From contig JAEWEX010000475.1 in the NCBI GenBank assembly GCA_023389135.1, positions 1 through 6,875 of the forward strand: 6,875 bases of DNA, in the 5' to 3' direction. How positions within the stretch are numbered: the first letter of the stretch is position 1; each line of letters starts with the position of its first letter. This DNA is from Pseudomonadota bacterium. GTDB lineage: Bacteria; Pseudomonadota; Alphaproteobacteria; Rhizobiales; Methylopilaceae. Shown here piece after piece: positions 1-5,883 of the stretch. Under the pieces are notes generated by a model. That model was not told the origin of the DNA and made no database searches. It was given only the letters and a program-made list of their open reading frames with translations. The position numbers and the translations under genes were made by a program.

Positions 1-912
1 GGCTCGCTCGATCCCCGCTCCACGACCGCATCGAGCGCGGTGGAGACCCAGTTCGCGCCGCTGGTGCAGGCCATCGAGCGGCCCGGGCCGTCGGCCGCCG
101 GCGTCCACGACCTCGGTGATTTCGACGAGGCGGCGAGCCTCGCCCTGGTCATCGGCGCCGATGACGGCGTCGGCGACGCCGGCGTGCTGCTGGCCCTGCT
201 CGCCCTCGATCCGGAAACGCGCGCGGTGCCCATCGTGCTGGCGGCGCCCGCCGAGGCCTGCGACCGGGTCGGCGGCGACATCCGCCGCCTCGCCCGGTTC
301 TACGGGCTGAGGCTGAGGCTCGTGCCGGCGGAGGGCGTCGACGACATCTGCGACGCGCTGGAGGCCGGCGCGGCAGCGACCCGGGCGGAGACGCTGGTGT
401 TCCTGTCGGCCGCGGTGCTGCCGCGGGAAAGGGGCTGGCTGGCGCGGCTGGAGCGCGCCCACCGCGCCCGCGGCGGCAAGGCCATGGTCTCGCCCACCAT
501 CCTGTTCGAGGACGATTCCATCCGCTGGGGCGGCACATGGCTCGACGGCGAGGGCTCGGCGCGCACGCTGGTCGACCGCTATGTGGGCTATCCGCGCGGC
601 GCGCTGACCGGAGCCCAGCCCATGGAGGTGACGGCGGGCACGGTGGAATGCTGCGTGCTGCCGCGGGCGGCGTTCGAGGCGGCCGGCGGCTTCACCCGCG
701 GCTATCTGGGCGTCGGCGCCAAGAGCCTCGACCTGGCGCTGAAGCTGCGGCTCGCCGGCACGCCCTCGGTGTGGCTGCCGGATGTGGAGATGCTGGCCGC
801 CGACCAGGAGGCCGGTGCGGGCGCCGCCCCGCTGGCGCTGATGTCGCGCCGTGTCGACCGCCTCGCCTTCGACCGTCGCTGGTCGCTCGCCATCGCAAAC
901 CTGAGGAGCTGA
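1..912 (+). CDS. GT2-like glycosyltransferase, C-terminal part; catalytic motifs degenerate (5' end outside window)
   Basis: The frame is open from base 1 to the TGA at 910-912 (303 residues visible). A GTG at 40 could be a start, but it has no convincing ribosome binding site and the frame stays open upstream, so I treat the gene as cut by the window edge. Residues below are counted from that GTG. A GT-A type family 2 domain runs from about residue 33 to the end: a beta-strand start (LALVIGADD, 34-42), the pattern ALEAGAAAT then LVFLSAAVLP then GWLARL (106-137), and the late pattern AAGGF...GYLGVG...LDLALKLRLAG (214-240). Active GT2 enzymes usually have a metal-binding DxD where this protein has SAA (123-125), and an acidic ED pair where it has KS (228-229). 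It may therefore be an inactive or accessory domain, possibly the last domain of a multi-domain transferase. It ends 4 bases before the next glycosyltransferase gene. The fold assignment is fairly safe; activity and sugar specificity are unknown. Confidence 0.8.
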   Translation, partial: GSLDPRSTTASSAVETQFAPLVQAIERPGPSAAGVHDLGDFDEAASLALVIGADDGVGDAGVLLALLALDPETRAVPIVLAAPAEACDRVGGDIRRLARFYGLRLRLVPAEGVDDICDALEAGAAATRAETLVFLSAAVLPRERGWLARLERAHRARGGKAMVSPTILFEDDSIRWGGTWLDGEGSARTLVDRYVGYPRGALTGAQPMEVTAGTVECCVLPRAAFEAAGGFTRGYLGVGAKSLDLALKLRLAGTPSVWLPDVEMLAADQEAGAGAAPLALMSRRVDRLAFDRRWSLAIANLRS

Positions 913-916
913 GGCC

Positions 917-2227
917 ATGCCGATCCGGGAAGACCTGCGCGTCCTCGTCGTCTCCCACGGCCATCCGAGCCTGTCGCTCGGCGGCGCGGAGATCGCGTCC
1001 TACAACCTCCACAAGGGCCTCAACCGCATCGACGACGTCGGCTCGATCTACCTCGCAAGGGTCGGCCAGCCGGTGCCGCGCCACGGCGCGACCGCGCTGA
1101 TGAGCCTGCGGCAGAAGGACCGGGAGATCCTGTTCCACGCCGACGACTACGACCACTTCCTGCTGTCGAACCGCAACACCGAGGAGATCACCCGCGACCT
1201 GCTGCGCTTCGTACGCGACATGCGGCCGGACGTGGTCCATTTCCACCATGTCATCGGCTTCGGGCTGGAGGCGCTGTACGCGGTGCGCGAGGCGCTTCCG
1301 GACGCAGCCGTCGTGGTCACGTTCCACGAGTTCCTCTCGATCTGCCACCACCACGGCCAGATGGTGAAGACCGCCGGCGCCAAGCTGTGCGACCGCGCCT
1401 CGCCGACCGACTGCAACGCCTGCTTCCCCGAGATCGCGCCGGCGAGCTTCCTCAGGCGCGAGCGGTTCGTGCGCGCCATGCTGGAGGTCGCCGACCACTA
1501 TGTCTCGCCAAGCGACTTCCTCGCCAGGCGCTACGTGGAGTGGGGCCTGGACGAGGCCCGCATGTCGGTGATCGAGAACGGCCTCGACATCGAGGAGGCG
1601 GCGCCGCCGCGGCCGCTGGCCGGCCCCGCGCCGCGCCGCGCGCGCTTCGCCTTCTTCGGCCAGATGACGCCGTACAAGGGCGTCGACGTGCTGCTCGACG
1701 CGGTGACGCGGGTGCCGGAGAAGGTCTGGGGCGACGACGCCCGGCTGATGATCTTCGGCGGCAACCTGGAGAAGCAGCCCCTGCCCTACCAGGAGCAGGT
1801 CGGCCGGCTGATCGAGCGCGCCGGCGAGCGCGTGCGCTTCTACGGCTCCTACCGCAACACCGAGATGCCGCGGCTGATGCGCTCGGTGGACTGGATCGTG
1901 ATGCCGTCGATCTGGTGGGAGAACTCCCCCATCGTGATCCAGGAGGCGTTCTTCCACGGCCGGCCGCTGATCGCCAGCAACATCGGCGGCATGGCCGAGA
2001 AGATCACCGACGAGGTCGACGGCCTGCATTTCCGCGCCGGCAGCGCTGAGGATCTGGTCGACCGGCTGGTGGAGGCGCTGACAGACGCCACGCTGTGGGA
2101 CCGGCTGCGCGCCGGCATCGGCCGGCCCATCGATCATGTGGCCTGCGCCAACCAGCACCTCGAACTCTACCGCCGGCTACTCGGCACCCGTGCGGCCCAA
2201 GCCCACGCCGAACCCGCCACCGCCTGA
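917..2227 (+). CDS. GT4-family (GT-B fold) glycosyltransferase
   Basis: This is a 436-residue cytoplasmic enzyme expected to transfer a sugar from a nucleotide-sugar donor to a growing glycan, keeping the anomeric configuration as is usual in family GT4. The N-terminal acceptor-side domain starts with a beta-strand and the GGAE loop (22-25), followed by RPDVVHFHH (103-111) and TFHEF (135-139). The C-terminal donor domain has the typical FGQMTPYKGVDVLL (247-260), the EX7E motif ENSPIVIQE (335-343), SNIGGMAE (354-361) and GLHFRAGSAEDL (369-380). The length is normal for GT4. Four cysteines (143, 158, 166, 169) and three histidines (144-146) cluster between the domains. The ATG at 917 has GAGGAG at 903-908 at good spacing, and the gene begins 4 bases after the previous stop, which suggests translational coupling. 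Its neighbours place it in glycan assembly. Donor and linkage cannot be read from the sequence. Confidence 0.95.
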   Translation: MPIREDLRVLVVSHGHPSLSLGGAEIASYNLHKGLNRIDDVGSIYLARVGQPVPRHGATALMSLRQKDREILFHADDYDHFLLSNRNTEEITRDLLRFVRDMRPDVVHFHHVIGFGLEALYAVREALPDAAVVVTFHEFLSICHHHGQMVKTAGAKLCDRASPTDCNACFPEIAPASFLRRERFVRAMLEVADHYVSPSDFLARRYVEWGLDEARMSVIENGLDIEEAAPPRPLAGPAPRRARFAFFGQMTPYKGVDVLLDAVTRVPEKVWGDDARLMIFGGNLEKQPLPYQEQVGRLIERAGERVRFYGSYRNTEMPRLMRSVDWIVMPSIWWENSPIVIQEAFFHGRPLIASNIGGMAEKITDEVDGLHFRAGSAEDLVDRLVEALTDATLWDRLRAGIGRPIDHVACANQHLELYRRLLGTRAAQAHAEPATA

Positions 2228-2247
2228 CGGCACAAGGGAGACACGCC

Positions 2248-3438
2248 ATGGCCCCCCGCATTCTCGTGATGATCCCCTCCGGCGAGGTCTACGACCATGA
2301 CAGCGTTCGCTGGTACAACCACAAGGACATCCAGCGCTCCATCGAGCACTACCACAACATCGGCGACGCCTTCGTCTATGACAGCTCGCTGAAGCTGCTG
2401 AACTTCGACAGGCTGGGCGTGCTGCCCATCGCGACGCCCAAGATGGAGGACATCGACCGGCTGCGGGAGGAATACGACTACGTGTTCCTGCGCGGCTCCA
2501 ACTACGTGCATTCCGGCATGAAGTGGCAGGAGACCGTCGCCGTCCTGCGCCGGCTGAAGCTGCCCGTGATCGCCTTCGGCATCGGCGCGCAGGCCCCGGT
2601 CAAGGGCCGGATCGAGCTGTCGGAGGAGACCAAGACCGTCCTGCACATGATGGCCGATTCCACCGCCTCCATCGGCGTGCGCGGCGCCTATTCCGCCCAG
2701 GTGCTGTGGGACATCGGCATCCGCAACGTGCGCCTCGTCGGCTGCCCCACCGCGTTCCGCCGCAACGATCCCGACCTGCGGATCAGGCTGCCGGAACTGG
2801 ACCAGGTGCGGGACGTCGGCATCACCCTGCGCCGCGAGGTGTCGCCGACCTACGCGCAGGACATCCGCCGCTACCTGACCTTCCACCGCGACCTGGTGAA
2901 GGAGATGGCGGCGCGCTTCGACGTGGTGCTGATGGCGCAGGGCGAGGTGGAGGAGAAGAAGCTCGTCTTCGGCACCGACGAGCAGAAGGAGGAGGCCATC
3001 GCCGCCCTCAAGGCCAACAAGTGGGTGTCCGACTGGTACCTGGACGACGCCATGGAGCGGCTCTACCGCGAGCGGCTGTTCTATTCCGACGTAGTGGCCG
3101 ACTACGAGAACCTGGTGCAGAGCAAGGACATGGTGCTGGGCTACCGGCTCCACGGCAACCTCATGGCGCTGTCCAACGGGGTGCCCTCCATCTACTTCAC
3201 CTATGACAGCCGCACGGTGGAGTTCGCCGAGACCTTCCAGATCCCCAGCTTCGACGTGTTCTCCGGCAAGGATTTCGTGCTGGAGGACCACTGGGACCAG
3301 TCGCTGTTCGACCGCTTCAACCGCGCCTACTTCCACACCTATCGCGAGATGCGGACCTTTCTGGTGGAGAACGGCATCGACACCAAGATGGTGGATGTGG
3401 CGCAGCGGCCGCCGGTGCCCGAGCGGAAGGTGGCGTGA
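2248..3438 (+). CDS. Polysaccharide pyruvyltransferase family protein
   Basis: This is a 396-residue protein of the polysaccharide pyruvyltransferase family (CsaB/ExoV type). Members move pyruvate from phosphoenolpyruvate onto a sugar of an exopolysaccharide, capsule or cell-wall glycan as a ketal, which adds negative charge. Recognisable parts are the N-terminal NIGDAF (38-43), the strand LRGSNYVHSG (81-90), PVIAFGIGAQAP (106-117), SIGVRGAYSAQVL (141-153) with VGCPTAF (164-170), and the C-terminal LGYRLHGNLMALSNGVPSI (297-315) containing the conserved RLHG segment. A charged, Lys/Glu-rich stretch at about 233-260 lies between the two halves. The reading frame is open further upstream, but ATG 2248 is preferred: it has AAGGGAG at 2234-2240 seven bases before it and follows the GT4 stop by 20 bases. 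Codons upstream would overlap the GT4 gene. The stop TGA shares its last A with the next candidate ATG. Family assignment is confident; the acceptor sugar is unknown, and some members of this family have no proven pyruvyltransferase activity. Confidence 0.92.
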   Translation: MAPRILVMIPSGEVYDHDSVRWYNHKDIQRSIEHYHNIGDAFVYDSSLKLLNFDRLGVLPIATPKMEDIDRLREEYDYVFLRGSNYVHSGMKWQETVAVLRRLKLPVIAFGIGAQAPVKGRIELSEETKTVLHMMADSTASIGVRGAYSAQVLWDIGIRNVRLVGCPTAFRRNDPDLRIRLPELDQVRDVGITLRREVSPTYAQDIRRYLTFHRDLVKEMAARFDVVLMAQGEVEEKKLVFGTDEQKEEAIAALKANKWVSDWYLDDAMERLYRERLFYSDVVADYENLVQSKDMVLGYRLHGNLMALSNGVPSIYFTYDSRTVEFAETFQIPSFDVFSGKDFVLEDHWDQSLFDRFNRAYFHTYREMRTFLVENGIDTKMVDVAQRPPVPERKVA

Positions 3439-3440
3439 TG
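3425..3440 (+). promoter_or_regulatory. Ribosome binding site and TGATG stop/start overlap
   Basis: GGAAGG at 3425-3430 lies 7 bases upstream of ATG 3438-3440, whose A is the last base of the pyruvyltransferase stop TGA (3436-3438). This is a classic coupling arrangement and is the main reason to place the start of the next gene here, ahead of the palindromic repeat, instead of at TTG 3582 inside it. A GTG at 3435 in the same frame is a less likely alternative. Confidence 0.6.
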
Positions 3441-4769
3441 GGTATCGCGGTCTCCCCCCACCTCTCCCCGGCGGGGAGAGGTCGACCGCGCAGCGGGCGG
3501 GTGAGGGGTCTTGCCCTTCTCCGCGAAGATCGCGCCCCCTCACCCGGCGCCGTCGGCGCCGACCTCTCCCGCCGGGAGAGGTTGGGGCGGTGGCCTCTTG
3601 TCGCCGTCGCGGCGCTCCTCGCCGCCACCCCGGTCCTCGCCCAGCCTGCGCCCGCGCCCCTGTCGGTCACGCCGGCCGGCCGCATGGAGACCGTGTTCGA
3701 CTGGTCGCAGGCCGCCTGCGAGCCGAGCCATGTGCCCGACGCGCCGGCCCGCGCGTTCCGGCGGGCGGACGGCACGGTGGCGCTGATCGCCAGCCACAAC
3801 GACAACCGGCTGTTCAAGGGCGGGAGCCTCGATGCGCTTCAGCCCGATTGCGACATCGTGTTCGAGGCCGCGCGGTCGGCCGACCTCGCGCGCTACGACG
3901 ACCTTGCCTGGATCTCCTCGATCCACACCACCGACGGGCGCACGGTGCATGCGCTGGCCCATGCCGAGCTGCGCGGCGACCGCGCGCGCGGGCTGTGCCC
4001 CACCGGCGACTACAGCGCCTGCCTGTTCAACACCGTGACCGCGCTGGTGTCGCGCGACGGCGGCGAGACGTTCCAGGTCGAGGGCGACGGCCCGGCGGTG
4101 GTCGCGGCGCTGCCCTACCGCTTCCCCACCGACCGCACGTCGCGGGTCGGCTACGCCAACCCCACCAACATCGTCACCCGCGACGGCTGGCACTACGCCA
4201 TGATGTTCGCCGACGGCTACCGCGCCCAGACGCGCGGGGTCTGCCTGATCCGCACGCGGACGCTGGACGACCCTTCATCGTGGCGCGCCTGGGACGGCGA
4301 GGGGTTCGGCGCGCGCTTCGTCGATCCGTTCGGCGGCACTGTCGGCGACCCCCAGGACCATGTCTGCGCGCCGGTGGGCCGCGGCGTCATCGGGCGCATG
4401 GTCGGCGGCATTGTGGAGCACCGCCCCTCGGGCCGCGTGATCGCGGTGTTCGGAGATCGTCGCAGGGACGCCCGCGGGCGCGCCGTCTCCGGCATCTACG
4501 CCTCCACCTCGGACGATCTGATCGGGTGGACGCGACCCACCCTGGTGCTGGAAGCGCCGCTCCTGTGGGAGGACAGCTGCGACGGCGGCGCGCCGCTGTT
4601 CTATCCGGCGCTGATCGACCCGGACGCCCGGACCCCCTCCTTCGAGGATACGGGCGACACGGCGTTCCTCTACCTCACCCGCTACCAGCTCGAGGGCTGC
4701 AAGGTGACCTGGGACCGCGACCTGGTGCGCGTGCCCGTGCGCATCTCGGCCGGCAACGAAGGGAACTGA
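3438..4769 (+). CDS. Exported hypothetical protein, probable beta-propeller glycosidase-like fold
   Basis: From ATG 3438 the product is 443 residues. Residues about 5-49 are encoded by the palindromic repeat and look like read-through repeat (rich in Ser, Pro, Arg, Gly). A signal peptide follows: Arg51, a hydrophobic core WPLVAVAALLAATPVL (52-67), then a likely cleavage after Ala68 (VLA|QP). From in-frame TTG 3582 the signal peptide would be a normal 20 residues and the protein 395 residues, but its GGGAG is too close for a good ribosome binding site. The mature part has eight cysteines (94, 138, 187, 195, 269, 310, 381, 421), consistent with disulfides outside the cytoplasm. SRDGGETF (205-212) fits the Asp-box of sialidase-like propellers, and SDDLIGW (358-364) resembles the S-D-L-x-x-W blade motif of GH32/GH43 propellers. 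I cannot assign a family or reaction. Within this operon it may trim, modify or bind the exported glycan. It ends one base before galE. The gene call is confident; the fold is an inference. Confidence 0.8.
   Translation: MGIAVSPHLSPAGRGRPRSGRVRGLALLREDRAPSPGAVGADLSRRERLGRWPLVAVAALLAATPVLAQPAPAPLSVTPAGRMETVFDWSQAACEPSHVPDAPARAFRRADGTVALIASHNDNRLFKGGSLDALQPDCDIVFEAARSADLARYDDLAWISSIHTTDGRTVHALAHAELRGDRARGLCPTGDYSACLFNTVTALVSRDGGETFQVEGDGPAVVAALPYRFPTDRTSRVGYANPTNIVTRDGWHYAMMFADGYRAQTRGVCLIRTRTLDDPSSWRAWDGEGFGARFVDPFGGTVGDPQDHVCAPVGRGVIGRMVGGIVEHRPSGRVIAVFGDRRRDARGRAVSGIYASTSDDLIGWTRPTLVLEAPLLWEDSCDGGAPLFYPALIDPDARTPSFEDTGDTAFLYLTRYQLEGCKVTWDRDLVRVPVRISAGNEGN
3454..3588. repeat. Palindromic repeat element (long imperfect inverted repeat with nested hairpins)
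   Basis: Two arms, about 3454-3509 and 3534-3588, are imperfect reverse complements of each other around a spacer of about 24 bases. Each arm carries its own near-perfect hairpin. The left is ACCTCTCCCC (3460-3469) with GGGGAGAGGT (3473-3482); the right is ACCTCTCCC (3562-3570) with GGGAGAGGT (3574-3582); both have three-base loops. The inner arm ends are GGTGAGGGG (3500-3508) and CCCCTCACC (3536-3544). The right arm also contains GGCGCC twice (3546-3551 and 3555-3560). Mirrored CCTCTCCC/GGGAGAGG elements of this sort are, from memory, scattered between genes in many alphaproteobacteria. No transposase is present, so it is presumably a non-autonomous or mobilised unit. It begins 15 bases after the pyruvyltransferase stop and ends just before the signal-peptide codons of the next gene. 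No T-run follows, so it is not a standard terminator, though the folded RNA could affect translation or mRNA stability. Confidence 0.85.
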
Positions 4770-4770
4770 C

Positions 4771-5766
4771 ATGGCGATCCTGGTCACCGGCGGCGCTGGC
4801 TATATCGGCAGCCACATGGTTCTGGCGCTCATCGACGCCGGCCGCGAGGCGGTGGTGCTGGACGACCTGTCCACGGGCCACCGCGCCGCCGTGCCGGAGG
4901 CAGCGAACTTCGTGGAGGGCGACATCGCCGACGAGGCGCTGGTCGCGCGGGTGATCGGCCGGCACGGCGTCGATGCGATCATCCATTTCGCCGGATCCAT
5001 AGTCGTGCCGGACTCCGTTCTGGACCCGCTCGGCTACTATCTCGACAACACCGTGAAGTCGCGCGCGCTCATGGCGGCCGCGGTGGCCGGCGGCGTCCCG
5101 CGGTTCATCTTCTCCTCCACTGCCGCGGTCTATGGCGAGCCGGCGACGAGCCCCATCGCCGAGGACGCGCCGCTGGCGCCGATCTCGCCCTACGGCGCCT
5201 CCAAGGCCATGACCGAGCGCATGCTGGCCGACGCGTCCGCCGCCTACGGGCTCGCCTTCGCGGCGCTGCGCTACTTCAATGTCGCGGGCGCCGATCCGGC
5301 GGGACGGGCGGGCCAGTCGGGGGCGCGGGCGACGCATCTGATCAAGCTCGCCAGCCAGGCCGCCCTCGGCCGGCGCAGCCATCTCGACGTCTTCGGCGAC
5401 GACTATCCGACGCCGGACGGCACCTGCCTGCGCGACTACATCCACGTCACCGACCTCGCCCGCGCCCACCTCATGGCGCTGGAGCACCTGGAGGCGGGCG
5501 GGGCCAACCTGATCGCCAATTGCGGCTACGGGCGCGGCTATTCGGTCCGCGAGGTGATCGCCGCGGTGAAGCGCGCATCCGGCGTCGACTTTCCCGTTGG
5601 CACGGCGGCGCGGCGCGACGGCGACCCGGCGGCGCTGATCGCCCGCGCCGACCGCATCCGCTCCGTGCTGGGCTGGCAGCCGGAACTGGACGATCTCGAC
5701 CTCATCGTCGCCCACGCGCTCGCCTGGGAGCGCCGGATTGCGGGGCAGCACGCCCTGGCCGGCTGA
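4771..5766 (+). CDS. galE: UDP-glucose 4-epimerase (GalE/ExoB-like)
   Basis: This 331-residue cytoplasmic enzyme of the extended short-chain dehydrogenase/reductase family should interconvert UDP-glucose and UDP-galactose with tightly bound NAD, supplying galactosyl donor to the glycan operon. The Rossmann NAD motif GGAGYIG is at 7-13, the acidic DDLSTG at 31-36, and HFAG at 72-75. The catalytic Ser/Thr region is FSSTAAVYG (114-122) and the YxxxK pair is Tyr141/Lys145 (SPYGASK). RYFNVAGAD (167-175) and DGTCLRDYIHVTDLA (216-230) are GalE hallmarks. Length and motifs match a complete enzyme, and the wording is close to rhizobial ExoB as I remember it. ATG 4771 has AAGGGA at 4759-4764 and follows the previous stop by one base, so it is almost certainly co-transcribed. 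Epimerisation of other UDP-sugars, such as N-acetylated ones, cannot be excluded from motifs alone. Confidence 0.95.
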   Translation: MAILVTGGAGYIGSHMVLALIDAGREAVVLDDLSTGHRAAVPEAANFVEGDIADEALVARVIGRHGVDAIIHFAGSIVVPDSVLDPLGYYLDNTVKSRALMAAAVAGGVPRFIFSSTAAVYGEPATSPIAEDAPLAPISPYGASKAMTERMLADASAAYGLAFAALRYFNVAGADPAGRAGQSGARATHLIKLASQAALGRRSHLDVFGDDYPTPDGTCLRDYIHVTDLARAHLMALEHLEAGGANLIANCGYGRGYSVREVIAAVKRASGVDFPVGTAARRDGDPAALIARADRIRSVLGWQPELDDLDLIVAHALAWERRIAGQHALAG

Positions 5767-5883
5767 CGGCTGCCCCCTCCCCTCCGCATCAACCGGATTT
5801 CGCGAACGATCTGCGCCCAACCGGTTGCGAACAAAACGGGAAACGTGGTCCGCTGCCGCCATGTCCACCGTCGATTCGCCGCC
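5767..5883. other. Intergenic gap between galE and the helicase gene: diverged direct repeat and short palindromes
   Basis: These 117 bases contain a relatively AT-richer patch at about 5788-5845. CAACCGG occurs at 5790-5796 and again at 5818-5824, each followed shortly by GCGAAC (5802-5807 and 5827-5832), giving a diverged direct repeat. The second copy forms the perfect palindrome CAACCGGTTG (5818-5827); TTCGCGAA (5799-5806) is another palindrome. I see no hairpin with a T-run that would terminate the galE operon and no clear -35/-10 pair, although a helicase promoter would be expected here. A 16-codon frame from ATG 5861 overlaps the helicase start out of frame and is probably not a gene. 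Confidence 0.55.
5829..5844. promoter_or_regulatory. Candidate LexA (SOS) operator, near-match
   Basis: The bases GAACAAAACGGGAAAC match the alphaproteobacterial LexA box GAAC-N7-GAAC except for one position in the second half (GAAA), and the A-rich spacer is typical of such boxes. It lies about 40 bases before the helicase ATG, where an operator would sit. A repair-type UvrD helicase is a sensible SOS target. One mismatch in an eight-base consensus leaves a real possibility of chance. Confidence 0.35.

Noticed and set aside
692..2158. A 488-codon minus-strand open frame opposite the GT2 and GT4 genes
   Set aside because: Its product is a low-complexity Val/His/Arg/Ala-rich sequence with no motifs, and it is fully covered by a well-supported glycosyltransferase on the other strand.
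2095..2247. Upstream extension of the pyruvyltransferase frame
   Set aside because: The extra residues are Arg/Pro/His-rich and overlap the GT4 gene, while ATG 2248 has a strong ribosome binding site and begins the family-like sequence.
3460..3482. Hairpin as an intrinsic terminator after the pyruvyltransferase gene
   Set aside because: The stem is strong but no T-run follows, and the hairpin is part of a larger mirrored repeat inside a continuing reading frame.
2167..3543. A 458-codon minus-strand open frame opposite the pyruvyltransferase
   Set aside because: It is a shadow of the conserved plus-strand gene, with a His/Val/Gly-rich composition and no recognisable motif.
3454..3588. CRISPR repeat or insertion-sequence end
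   Set aside because: There is only one inverted pair with no regularly spaced direct repeats, and no transposase gene is nearby.
3203..4954. A 583-codon plus-strand open frame overlapping three genes
   Set aside because: It is Arg/Pro-rich out-of-frame read-through spanning the end of the pyruvyltransferase, the exported-protein gene and the start of galE. It has no domain and no start signal.
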